From assembly GCF_009882945.1 (NCBI RefSeq), contig NZ_WTUY01000003.1, forward strand, positions 140,599-204,598: a stretch of 64,000 bases of DNA, written 5' to 3'. Position 1 is the stretch's first letter. Every line of letters starts with the position of its first letter. Under the pieces are notes generated by a model. The model was not told where the DNA came from, made no database searches, and saw only the letters and a list, made by a program, of their open reading frames with translations. A program made the position numbers and the translations under genes. The stretch comes from Alcanivorax sp. DP30. Its GTDB lineage: Bacteria > Pseudomonadota > Gammaproteobacteria > Pseudomonadales > Alcanivoracaceae. This document shows positions 57,401-64,000 of this stretch, one piece after another.

Positions 57401-58448
57401 TGCTCGAGTAGTTATAAGCCGAACTGACCGAGTGAAGCGCTTTCCCACCGCTTCCAAATCCGCTATCCAGACTGCCATCGGTATTCAGACGCACAGCCAG
57501 AAATGCGGATGCGCCATTGCTGGCAGTTTCGATCCGCCCGGACAGGAGCAATTTACCGTCGGCTTGCTGGGCCATGGCGTAAATCTGCTCACCGTAACTA
57601 CTCATATTGATAAGTAGTTTGCCGCCGACAGCAAACCCCGAATCCAGCGAGCCATCGGCATTGAGCCGTACCACAGAAACAGCGGGATCGTAACTCCCGG
57701 TGACAGCATCCGAATACCCGGCCACGACTATCTTGCCATCACTCTGGATCAACGCAGAGGTGGCAGTGTTCCAGCTCGTGCTGGCCCCAACCGCCACCAG
57801 GCCATTATTACCAAAGGAGAGATCAGGGCTACCGTCAGCGTTGTATCTAGCAACCAATAGCTCAGTATTACCGTTAATCGAACCATGGCCGGCAACCAGC
57901 AGCTTGCCATCGCTCTGTATGGCTACCGATGCAGGAACCTCGCCAGTCGCCGCGCTGGGGAGCATGGCGAAACCCTGCTCGCCAAAGCTGGCATCAATAC
58001 TCCCGTCAACAAGATAACGCACCAGCGTCATGCGGGTGTATTGCCCATCGAAGCCCTGGCCGAGTGCAACCACTTTGCCATCTGGCTGCTCCACCACACT
58101 CACGGCAGTATCATTGTGAATGTTAATGGCTGTCTGCACCGTTCCCCCGTTGCCAAAGCTGCTATCAAGGCTCCCATCAGCGTTCAGCCGGGTCACGCTG
58201 AGATCCCGGTTGACACCATTGCCCCCGTTGCCGGCAACGAGCAGCTTCCCGTTGGCCAGCTCGATCGTGGCCCTGGCAGCCCCATGGTTGGCCTGATACT
58301 GGGCAATATTGGTCCTTGCCACCCCCGCATCACCAAAATCAGCGGATAGGTCTCCCGGCGCAGCGTTCACCGCAGGGGAGCAACACACCCCCAACAGAGC
58401 CGCCCCCCGGCAGGCCCGTCCCAACATCGTTGTTGCGTTTAAAAACAT
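54465..58448 (-). CDS. Second giant delta-60-repeat surface protein with GlyGly-CTERM tail
   Basis: A 1327-residue paralogue of the protein at 41683-45705. The ATG at 58448 has GGGGGA seven bases upstream and starts a signal peptide ending VNA (about 30). Fourteen delta-60 repeats follow (DSSFGNGGT, DASFGEQGF, DTSFGSNGL types), then Asp-rich thrombospondin-3 calcium repeats, HYR- and Calx-beta-like domains (LARFDLSSQIVGEGS and so on), and a GlyGly-CTERM tail (GGGSSGGGSLHWGLLLLAMLGGMRRLSR in pieces). Probably anchored or released by rhombosortase processing. No terminator was recognised; RAYT repeats lie just past the stop. Confidence 0.9.
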   Translation of the reverse strand: MFLNATTMLGRACRGAALLGVCCSPAVNAAPGDLSADFGDAGVARTNIAQYQANHGAARATIELANGKLLVAGNGGNGVNRDLSVTRLNADGSLDSSFGNGGTVQTAINIHNDTAVSVVEQPDGKVVALGQGFDGQYTRMTLVRYLVDGSIDASFGEQGFAMLPSAATGEVPASVAIQSDGKLLVAGHGSINGNTELLVARYNADGSPDLSFGNNGLVAVGASTSWNTATSALIQSDGKIVVAGYSDAVTGSYDPAVSVVRLNADGSLDSGFAVGGKLLINMSSYGEQIYAMAQQADGKLLLSGRIETASNGASAFLAVRLNTDGSLDSGFGSGGKALHSVSSAYNYSSSVAIQADGKIIAAGRRYNGSNSDMALLRYNANGSLDTSFGSNGLVSHAYGASRDVALGVAVLDSGRIVTVGDSYNGSNDEAAIVAFTAAGAVDASFGNNGKVTLSGGGSIDTANQSIELASGGFLQVGQTRDGVDTAAAFARFLADGTADTTFGNDGIATFSLSGQELDANAAVELADGRYLIAGEIRPVAPGYSDALLLMLNPDGSVDTGFGTSGYLQLDISQYNDNLEALIELGDGKLLALGDWQNGQQIQMVRFNADGSLDTSFNGTGEKVVDLSSSYDYVSDVVPAKDGGLLLAGRRGGNVGLVAKLDGQADLESGFGMNGILTFQVDGRNTVLAGLAELADGSIVVTGYAYNGSDNDVLIAQLQANGSFESGFADDGVMLVNLSSGNDEGQSIQEVSASHWLVAANTGSAVTDVALIDIKDGVLNDQFGASGIQTLNVGLTDSVTNIMMHRSGFATIAGHTVTPGDFFLAGMEVIADSDADGVHDELDAFPANDAAEQDDDFDGLPDAWNPACDAACQSASGLVLDAYPGDSDNDGAANDTDAFPNDPAETEDSDNDGAGDNSDAFPDDNAAATDADEDGYPDDWNPDCDAACQSASGLTLDPLLDDNDNDGIPDGEDNVPGDNNPPTVIAPADIQLVATGDLTDVNLGMAGASDINGTATTPANDVVLTEGGVKLPPGRTVVTWTATDGNGNVGSAEQVVEITPLARFDLSSQIVGEGSVVTVTVSLNGDAVAYPVTLPVIISGGTATEDDHTAQAQSLVIESDAEPANRASFAFLAVDDGLTGEADDTLSFDLVEDSGEAVLSHAAVDAARSRHTVTLTELNVAPVISGVRIQEGELTEENEGIVIGEEEIDGHTIIRRDQTVTLTALLEDANPLDTHNYQWQINGEIQLSDGPQLVLEMSEYAVGEYIVAVQALDSGVPMEYSNALSTTVTLRNPPAPSTTGGGGSSGGGSLHWGLLLLAMLGGMRRLSR

Positions 58449-58657
58449 GGAATGTCCCCCAACAGAAACCACATAACGGGTATCGGATTTTCCAATGCGC
58501 AGCCGACGGCCAGCACCGGAATTCAGTTAGTCACATGGTAGGAGGACGACAGAAAGGGCCGCATCACCCATATTGGGGATAGCGATTACTTTCTTTTCAG
58601 AAAAGCGTGCAGGAATGGCGATCCCATTTGTCACGACCCGAAGGCCGCGACCAGGAA

Positions 58658-59716
58658 TCAAACGATGGGCGGCTCGCCCGAAAGGGTCGGCCCTTCTTCA
58701 ATATCGTGGGTAAACTCTTCCAGCGACTGAGCCACTTCGCCAACTTCTTCGAAGCGGGCGATGTGGTAGAGGGCTTCGCCTTCATTGACCAGCGGCAGGT
58801 TGTTTCGGCCGACCAGAATGCCGGCGGCGGGGGCGTGGATGTTGATGTCATCGCCACCAAAGGGGCTGGAGATACGGCCGATGAGATCCCCTTTCTTGAT
58901 CCAGGCACCAAGGGCGACGAGGGACAGGAATACGCCATCACGCTCGGCACGGACCCAGCTGGAAGAACGGGCGATATAGGGCTCAGCGGGGGCCTTGGTG
59001 CGGCGGGAACCGGTCATGCCGAGATGATGCATCACATTGAGCACACCTTTAACGCCAGCGCGGATGCAGGACTCGTCAAAGCGCAGAGCTTCGCCCGCTT
59101 CATAGGTGATGACAGGAATACCCTGGGCTTCGGCCACTTCACGCAGTGTGCCCTCACCCAGTACCGAGTTGATCACCACCGGCACGCCAAAGGCATTGGC
59201 CATGGCCCCGGTATCGTCGTTGGAGAGATCCGCACGAATCTGCGGCAAATTAGCGCGGTGGATCGCGCCAGTATGCAGATCCACCGCATGGGTGGCGCGA
59301 TCCAGCACCTGGCTCTTGAATTGCCATGCCATGCGCGCCCCGAGACTGCCAGTCTCGGACCCCGGGAAGCAGCGGTTCAGATCACGACGGTCTGGCAAAT
59401 AGCGGGATTTGTGGATGAAACCAAAGACGTTCACCACCGGAACCGCCAGCAGAGTACCGCTCAGACTTTTCAGGGCCGAGTGACGAAGCAGGCGGCGGAT
59501 GATTTCCACGCCATTGAGTTCGTCACCATGGATCGCAGCACTGACCATCAATACCGGACCGGGTTTGCGTCCATGAATCACATGAATCGGCACGTTCAGG
59601 GGAGTCTGGGTATAAAGCTGCGCCAGCGGCAATTCCACCTTGGCGCGGGTGCCAGGCTGAACGGTAATGCCATCAATTTCAAAAGGCGCGTTTTTCGGTT
59701 CTTTCGTATTTTTCAT
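58658..59716 (-). CDS. Succinylglutamate desuccinylase / aspartoacylase family protein
   Basis: A 352-residue zinc-dependent deacylase-like protein of the M14-related AstE/aspartoacylase family. The zinc ligands are suggested by AAIHGDELNGVEI and DLHTGAIH, and the fold continues with TYEAGE near the C-terminal third. The last 90 residues (GGDDINIHAPAAGILVGRNN) resemble a lipoyl-like barrel. It is the last gene of the gloA-rimB-rimK series. The ATG at 59716 is preferred over a TTG ten codons earlier. A role in removing or sensing glutamyl groups added by RimK is a guess. Confidence 0.85.
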   Translation of the reverse strand: MKNTKEPKNAPFEIDGITVQPGTRAKVELPLAQLYTQTPLNVPIHVIHGRKPGPVLMVSAAIHGDELNGVEIIRRLLRHSALKSLSGTLLAVPVVNVFGFIHKSRYLPDRRDLNRCFPGSETGSLGARMAWQFKSQVLDRATHAVDLHTGAIHRANLPQIRADLSNDDTGAMANAFGVPVVINSVLGEGTLREVAEAQGIPVITYEAGEALRFDESCIRAGVKGVLNVMHHLGMTGSRRTKAPAEPYIARSSSWVRAERDGVFLSLVALGAWIKKGDLIGRISSPFGGDDINIHAPAAGILVGRNNLPLVNEGEALYHIARFEEVGEVAQSLEEFTHDIEEGPTLSGEPPIV

Positions 59717-59765
59717 TGTTGTTCTGACCACCTTGCTGGCCGCCAAGCCCGGTCACGGGTTTTGG

Positions 59766-59829
59766 GTACCGAGTACCGAAAACCCAAACCCTGTTTGCCG
59801 TTGGTAACGCGAAACGCGTGACTCACTTC
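59766..59829. repeat. Heptamer-bounded element H (GTTNCGA family)
   Basis: Left array: GTACCGA, GTACCGA (59766-59779), then AAACCCA. Right array: TGGTAAC, GCGAAAC, GCGTGAC, TCACTTC (59802-59829). A REP-like hairpin follows at 59839-59861. Confidence 0.65.
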
Positions 59830-59838
59830 TAGCCGTTC

Positions 59839-59861
59839 GCACCTCAAGAGGTGCTCCTGCA
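59839..59861. repeat. REP-like hairpin next to element H
   Basis: GCACCTC/GAGGTGC forms a seven-pair stem, followed by TCCTGCA, the same edge that follows the other REP stems here. It lies ten bases from the rimK stop. Confidence 0.6.
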
Positions 59862-59871
59862 ATAAACAGCC

Positions 59872-60780
59872 TTATCCCTTGGAACCCTTGGTTTGTGTCC
59901 GGTAGGGGCGTGCATCTTTCTCGATGAACTTGATGATCATGCCCGCCACATCCTTACCGGTGGCCTGCTCAATCCCCTCAAGGCCCGGAGAGGAGTTCAC
60001 CTCCATGACCACAGGGCCATGGTTGGAGCGCAGGATATCCACACCCGCCACGTTAAGCCCCATGATCTGTGCCGCCCTGACGGCAGTGGCTCGTTCTTCC
60101 GGCGTGATGCGGATCAGGCTGGCGCTACCGCCACGGTGCAGATTGGAGCGGAACTCCCCGGGCGCCGCCTGGCGCTTCATGGCTGCAATGACCTTGCCAC
60201 CCACCACAAAGCAGCGGATGTCGGCGCCGCCCGCTTCCTTGATGTATTCCTGCACCATCACGGACACGTTCAGGCCCATGAAGGCTTCGATTACAGATTC
60301 AGCCGCCTTGCGGGTTTCCGCCAGCACCACACCAATGCCCTGGGTGCCTTCCAGCATCTTGATCACCAGCGGTGCGCCACGGACCATGTTGATCAGATCG
60401 GGAATGTCATCCGGGGAGTGGGCAAAGCCGGTAATCGGCAGGCCAACGCCCTTGCGCGACAACAGCTGCAGGGAACGCAGTTTGTCCCGGGAGCGGGAGA
60501 TAGCCACGGATTCGTTGACGGGAAACACCCCCATCATTTCGAACTGGCGCACGACTGCCGTGCCGTACTGGGTAATGGATGCGCCGATACGGGGAATCAC
60601 CGCATCGAAACCTTCCAGCACCTCGCCTTTGTAGTGAATTTCCGGCTTGTGCGCCACCATGCTCATATAGCAGCGCAGGGTATCGATTACATGGACTTCA
60701 TGACCTGCGGCCTCGCCGGCTTCCACCATGCGACGGGTGGAATAGAGTCGCTTGTTTCTCGAGAGAATCGCAATTTTCAT
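59872..60780 (-). CDS. rimK: Ribosomal protein S6--L-glutamate ligase RimK
   Basis: RimK is an ATP-grasp enzyme that adds glutamates to the C-terminus of ribosomal protein S6 and so tunes translation. The opening [21 protein letters not shown], the nucleotide loop [15 protein letters not shown] and the ATP-grasp end [15 protein letters not shown] are the expected motifs. The length of 302 residues is standard. It follows rimB by 48 bases and precedes the aspartoacylase-like gene across a 155-base gap with element H. Confidence 0.95.
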   Translation of the reverse strand: MKIAILSRNKRLYSTRRMVEAGEAAGHEVHVIDTLRCYMSMVAHKPEIHYKGEVLEGFDAVIPRIGASITQYGTAVVRQFEMMGVFPVNESVAISRSRDKLRSLQLLSRKGVGLPITGFAHSPDDIPDLINMVRGAPLVIKMLEGTQGIGVVLAETRKAAESVIEAFMGLNVSVMVQEYIKEAGGADIRCFVVGGKVIAAMKRQAAPGEFRSNLHRGGSASLIRITPEERATAVRAAQIMGLNVAGVDILRSNHGPVVMEVNSSPGLEGIEQATGKDVAGMIIKFIEKDARPYRTQTKGSKG

Positions 60781-60828
60781 GGCTGCACTATCTGGTAAAG
60801 GTTAAAAAGCGTTAAGGGGTTGCCTGCT

Positions 60829-61263
60829 TCACGGATTGTCCCGATCACCGCCAAGCAAGAACGATGCCGTTGGCTCCACCATGATTTCATTCATGGCGGT
60901 ACGCCCAAGCAGCATACGGAATATCATGTTTTCACGGTCGGTCAGGGTGACTTCGATGGGCCACTGGCGGCCACCCAGGTCGATGGTAGTAACAATGACC
61001 GGGCGTTCTTCCTTGTGACCACCGGAATCGGTGACCACCCGGCGGTCAAGAACCGGTGCTTCGCAGACGGTGATTTGGGGGTGCTCCTGAATGGGATGCA
61101 GGGAAAAGCGTACCCATTCCTGGCCATCACGCATGAAGCTTTCCACTTCGAAGGCGTGTATGGCAGAGGTGCGAGCACCGGTATCCACCTTCATCTTGAT
61201 CGCATCAATGCCCAATTCTGGCAGGCTGGCCCATTCGCGCCAGCCAACTGTCACCTTGCCCAT
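60829..61263 (-). CDS. rimB: RimB-like retropepsin-fold protease
   Basis: A 144-residue protein of the 'ATP-dependent zinc protease' (DUF785) family, a retropepsin fold with the active-site triad DTGARTSAIHA (about 27-37). The family, called RimB in Pseudomonas, is linked to RimK and the control of S6 modification. The ATG at 61263 overlaps the gloA stop by one base (TGATG), so the two are coupled. The context directly upstream of rimK supports the assignment. Confidence 0.88.
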   Translation of the reverse strand: MGKVTVGWREWASLPELGIDAIKMKVDTGARTSAIHAFEVESFMRDGQEWVRFSLHPIQEHPQITVCEAPVLDRRVVTDSGGHKEERPVIVTTIDLGGRQWPIEVTLTDRENMIFRMLLGRTAMNEIMVEPTASFLLGGDRDNP

Positions 61264-61646
61264 CAATCGCGTCCCAGCAGTTCAATCTTGTAGCCATCCG
61301 GGTCTTCCACAAAGGCCAGCACCGTGGTGCCGTGTTTCATCGGCCCAGGTTCACGGGTAATCCTGCCGCCCCGTTCCCGAATGCGCTCACAAGCAGCGTA
61401 CACGTCATCCACGGCCAGCGCGACATGACCATAGCCGGTGCCAAGATCGTAGGATGATTCATCCCAGTTATATGTCAGCTCCAGCACTGCGCCTTCGGCT
61501 TCCGGCTGATAGCCCACAAACACATTGGTAAAACGCCCTTCCGGGTATTCCTTGCGGCGGATTTCATGCATGCCGAGCACGTCGGTATAGAAGGCTACGG
61601 ATTTTTCGAGATCGCCAACACGCAGCATGGTATGCAGGATTCGCAT
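61263..61646 (-). CDS. gloA: Lactoylglutathione lyase (glyoxalase I)
   Basis: GloA isomerises the hemithioacetal of methylglyoxal and glutathione to lactoylglutathione. It is a small VOC-fold metalloenzyme. Metal ligands are expected at H5 ([10 protein letters not shown]), E in [10 protein letters not shown] in GYGHVALAV, and E in YKIELLGRD. The ATG at 61646 gives 127 residues, near the usual 130-135, and has GGAG upstream. It is first in the cluster with rimB. Confidence 0.93.
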   Translation of the reverse strand: MRILHTMLRVGDLEKSVAFYTDVLGMHEIRRKEYPEGRFTNVFVGYQPEAEGAVLELTYNWDESSYDLGTGYGHVALAVDDVYAACERIRERGGRITREPGPMKHGTTVLAFVEDPDGYKIELLGRD

Positions 61647-61813
61647 GGTCGGAGACTCCTGACAGCGAGGAAAATTCACAGGCACAGGTTGCGCCTGCCG
61701 TGTCAGGGCGAAGTGTGGTGGCAGTAAGGAGAATTGACAAGAAAAAACGCCGGATTCCGGCCATCAAGCCCGGGCTTTCTCTCCGGCAAGGGAAAACAAG
61801 TTCCAGGACACGG

Positions 61814-61872
61814 GTTTCGAGTAGCGAAATGCCCTGCCCGGTTCCCGTGACTTGTCACTCGAAACTCGTTAT
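61814..61872. repeat. Heptamer-bounded element I (GTTNCGA family)
   Basis: Left array: GTTTCGA, GTAGCGA, AATGCCC (61814-61834). Right array: CCGTGAC, TTGTCAC, TCGAAAC, TCGTTAT (61845-61872). A REP-like hairpin starts ten bases later. Confidence 0.65.
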
Positions 61873-61881
61873 TCCCCCACT

Positions 61882-61908
61882 TATCGCTTGCTGGCAAGCG
61901 CCTGCAGC
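61882..61908. repeat. REP-like hairpin next to element I
   Basis: ATCGCTTGCTGGCAAGCGCCTGCAGC is close to the short REPs at 22543 and 32772; the stem is GCTTGC/GCAAGC. Confidence 0.65.
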
Positions 61909-61972
61909 TGAGGCTCATCAATGACATTAAGCCTCAGCATTTAGCGTCAGTCATCCAGCATAGGGCGAATCA

Positions 61973-63370
61973 TCATGGCAGAAACAGTGAACCCTGATCT
62001 TCTACCCAGGCTTCCGGCACGCGGCCTTCGCGAATACGTTGCGGGTGATCACCCACATCCACCCGCGCCACTTCCTGGCCACTATCATAATTGAACACGG
62101 ACATCTGATCGGTACCGCTCCAGGATATATAGCAATGCTCGCCATCTTCACTGGTGGTCACCCAGTAAGGTTTCTCGCCAATGCCAGTCTTGATGGTGTA
62201 GTCAAAGGTTTCACGGTCAACCAGCGCCACGTAGTCACTCATGGTGCCGGCCACACACAGGGTCTGGTTATCAGCACTGAGAGCGATGCCGTGGTGGGCG
62301 GAGTCATTCACGTATAACTCGCGGGGCAGACCGTTGGTGAGATCGGGCAGCTCCGCCAGACGCAGTACCTTTTCCTCTTCAAGGTCGTACTCGATGAAAC
62401 CGTGCAGGAAGGAGAGCTGAAAATAGAAGTAGCGCTCGTCACTGGTGTGGGCCATGGGCCGCACGGCTGTGCTCAGGTTGCCGTACCCGGCCTCTTCCAG
62501 ATCCGCGGCGAGATCCAGCTGCTTGATGATTTCCATGCTGTTGGCGTCTACCACCTGAAAGATTCGCTCTCCCTTGGTGGCATCCAGAAGATTCTGGCCC
62601 AGCAAGGCATCGGTGAGATCGCCAATCAGTTTGCTGTCCAGCGGTGTGTAGACGGTGCCGATACTGGCATGGAAGATCCGCTCACCGTCTTCGGAATAGA
62701 TATTTTCATGGGGAGAATCACCAGACGGGAAGCGGTTGAGTTCTTCCCCGGTTTCCACATCGAGAATGTGCACCACATTGCCGGTGGAGGCCGACACCGC
62801 CACCTGGGTGCCATCCGGGGAGACGGCCATGTGATCAGACCGGTAACCATCTACCTCAAAGCGCCACTCCACTTCGCCAGAAGCAATGTCGATCCCCACC
62901 ACATCCGCGTAACTGGGCCGCGACACGATCAGCAGGCGACCATCGTTACTGCTGTACATATCGTCCACGTACTGGTGATGCCCTTCCCCAATCAGCAAGC
63001 GAATACCCTGGAAGAACAGCAGATCCTCAGGGTTGCTGGCAATGGCCGCCTCCCGTTCCGTCTGATCGGGAATTCCGTTAATACGGCCCAGACGCTGGTA
63101 GGTATCACGATCTACCACGTCCACCATGCCCTCCCAATTGTTGCCCACGAAGATCACCTCACGGGCCTGGGCAGCCGGTTCCGGCAGCACCGGGGTCTGG
63201 GCGTCTTCCGCCACATTGGCGACCGGCGCCTGCGACACACTCTCTGCGCCAGCCGCAGGTGCACTGGAGCTGCCACCCCCGCCACACGCGCTGAGAGAGA
63301 CAGACAGCACGGCAGCCAGCAGGCAACGTCGATGCAGGGATGGGATTGAAGCAGTCAGCACAGGAACCAT
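61973..63370 (-). CDS. Beta-propeller lipoprotein (YVTN/WD40-like)
   Basis: A 465-residue lipoprotein with lipobox LSAC (C29) followed by GGGGSSS, then a linker of about 40 residues. The rest is a propeller of YVTN-type repeats, for example GNNWEGMVDVVDRDTYQRLG, ISPDGTQVAVSASTGNVVHIL-like and YVALVDRETFDYTIKTG. Such proteins are known as surface or periplasmic scaffolds or as partners of periplasmic enzymes. The ATG at 63370 has GGGAGGA upstream. It is a single gene. Confidence 0.85.
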   Translation of the reverse strand: MVPVLTASIPSLHRRCLLAAVLSVSLSACGGGGSSSAPAAGAESVSQAPVANVAEDAQTPVLPEPAAQAREVIFVGNNWEGMVDVVDRDTYQRLGRINGIPDQTEREAAIASNPEDLLFFQGIRLLIGEGHHQYVDDMYSSNDGRLLIVSRPSYADVVGIDIASGEVEWRFEVDGYRSDHMAVSPDGTQVAVSASTGNVVHILDVETGEELNRFPSGDSPHENIYSEDGERIFHASIGTVYTPLDSKLIGDLTDALLGQNLLDATKGERIFQVVDANSMEIIKQLDLAADLEEAGYGNLSTAVRPMAHTSDERYFYFQLSFLHGFIEYDLEEEKVLRLAELPDLTNGLPRELYVNDSAHHGIALSADNQTLCVAGTMSDYVALVDRETFDYTIKTGIGEKPYWVTTSEDGEHCYISWSGTDQMSVFNYDSGQEVARVDVGDHPQRIREGRVPEAWVEDQGSLFLP

Positions 63371-63515
63371 GGTCGATTTCCTCCCAACGGATATGGGTGT
63401 TGTTATTCTGGGAACCTCAGCTTAGTTGTGACCATGGTACAAATTAAATGAGACTTCGTTTGCGTTGTGTAACAGGTGTTCACAGCAGGAGCGCAGGATG
63501 CCTGATGCTCAACGA

Positions 63516-63592
63516 GTTGCCAGTGACGAGTTCCGAAAGGCAACGCCAGTAGCCGGTCTCGAAGTTGGGTTTTGATCTTCGCCACTCGCAGT
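63516..63592. repeat. Heptamer-bounded element J (GTTNCGA family)
   Basis: Left array: GTTGCCA, GTGACGA, GTTCCGA, AAGGCAA (63516-63543). Right array: TCGCCAC, TCGCAGT (63579-63592). The AAGGCAA unit at the inner edge is shared with elements A and G. Confidence 0.65.
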
Positions 63593-63652
63593 TCCTTGCT
63601 CGCTAACGCCCCGCTCGCCCCTCACCGCGCGAAGCAAAGAAGCACCTTTCAA

Positions 63653-63697
63653 GGCGGCCCCGAAGGGGTGAGCGCAACGAATAACCGAAGAGCCTGC
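63653..63697. repeat. Partial long-form REP
   Basis: GGCGGCCCCGAAGGGGTGAGCGCAACG... matches the inner part of the long REPs at 32548 (inverse orientation shared) and 36475. Confidence 0.6.
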
Positions 63698-63708
63698 AAC
63701 GAAGGCAT

Positions 63709-63745
63709 AAAAAACCGCCGCGACCTTTCGGTGGCGGCGGTTTTT
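63709..63745 (-). terminator. Terminator of argG
   Basis: AAAAACCGCCGC and a GCGGCGGTTTTT-type arm form a stem about 30 bases after the argG stop, with T tracts on both sides. Confidence 0.85.
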
Positions 63746-63773
63746 CGTGTTGCGTGCAACGTGATGCGTCGCT

Positions 63774-64000
63774 TTAACTCAACTTGCGACCATTCTTGGC
63801 GGCAATGCGCAGACGCAGGGCATTCAGCTTGATGAAGCCTTCCGCATCCTTCTGGTCGTAGGCGCCGGCATCGTCTTCGAAGGTCGCGATGGAAGCATCG
63901 AACAGGCTGTCTTTCTCGGAACGACGACCCACTACGCTGACGCTGCCTTTATAAAGCTTGAGGCGAACTTCACCGTTCACATGTTCCTGGGTCGCATCGA
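63774..64000 (-). CDS. argG: Argininosuccinate synthase, 3' end (partial)
   Basis: The window ends inside this gene. The visible C-terminal part of about 75 residues reads [18 protein letters not shown]..., [19 protein letters not shown] and [14 protein letters not shown], the end of ArgG, which joins citrulline and aspartate in arginine synthesis. An internal ATG-like start at 63980 is only an artefact of the cut; the frame runs on beyond the edge. Its terminator lies downstream. Confidence 0.93.
   Translation of the reverse strand, partial: DATQEHVNGEVRLKLYKGSVSVVGRRSEKDSLFDASIATFEDDAGAYDQKDAEGFIKLNALRLRIAAKNGRKLS

Larger units (their letters stand above)
61647..61972. other. Gene-free gloA-lipoprotein gap with repeats
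   Basis: It holds heptamer element I (61814-61872) and a REP-like hairpin (61882-61908), and the gloA promoter should be at the left end. No gene is supported. Confidence 0.6.
63371..63773. other. Gene-free lipoprotein-argG gap with repeats
   Basis: The 403 bases hold heptamer element J (63516-63592), a long-REP-like stretch (63653-63697) and the argG terminator. The promoter of the lipoprotein gene should be at the left. No gene is supported. Confidence 0.6.

Overview
The window is a high-GC gammaproteobacterial chromosome segment. It is probably from Alcanivorax or a close marine relative. The reasons are the ruvCAB-ybgC-tolQRAB-pal-cpoB-queEC order typical of Pseudomonas-like gammaproteobacteria, a RegB/RegA-type redox two-component pair, a PraB-like 'activator of alkane oxidation' protein, an LpxO-like lipid A hydroxylase, a monomer-type ATP sulfurylase and GlyGly-CTERM surface proteins. 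The genus is an inference. No rRNA, tRNA, prophage or CRISPR array was seen.

Layout. 1-12.0 kb, all minus strand: aspS, yebC, ruvC-ruvA-ruvB, ybgC, tolQ-tolR-tolA-tolB-pal-cpoB, queE-queC (tRNA charging, Holliday-junction resolution, envelope constriction machinery, preQ0 synthesis). 12.1-22.4 kb, plus strand: an HU-like protein, a PA4642-family protein, a secreted unknown, a methyltransferase, the RegB/RegA-like pair and tamA-tamB. 22.8-32.3 kb: a thioesterase, a GlyGly-CTERM protein, proS, a divergent DUF4062/ParA pair bracketed by two copies of an inverted-repeat element, aidB and a TetR regulator. 32.9-41.4 kb: chrA, recQ, a small ORF, rhlE, an unknown protein, a praB-like gene, an lpxO-like gene and a YecR-like lipoprotein. 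41.7-49.5 kb: a giant delta-60-repeat surface protein, an MscS channel, two tiny basic proteins and an LssY-domain lipoprotein. 49.7-58.5 kb: sat, cptA, a REP-associated transposase (RAYT) and a second giant delta-60 protein. 58.6-64 kb, minus strand: gloA-rimB-rimK-aspartoacylase-like cluster, a beta-propeller lipoprotein and the 3' end of argG.

Functional themes. Several genes act on the envelope: Tol-Pal, TamAB, LpxO, CptA, MscS and three GlyGly-CTERM proteins. The rim cluster probably modifies ribosomal protein S6.

The most unusual feature is a set of intergenic elements. Each has short tandem arrays of 7-base units at its ends, in inverted orientation. Ten such bracketed structures occur in the window, in four sequence families (GTTNCGA, GCTNCAA, ATTAATA and GTTGAAA). 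All lie beside a gene 3' end, and several are directly followed by REP hairpins. I know of no description of this architecture.
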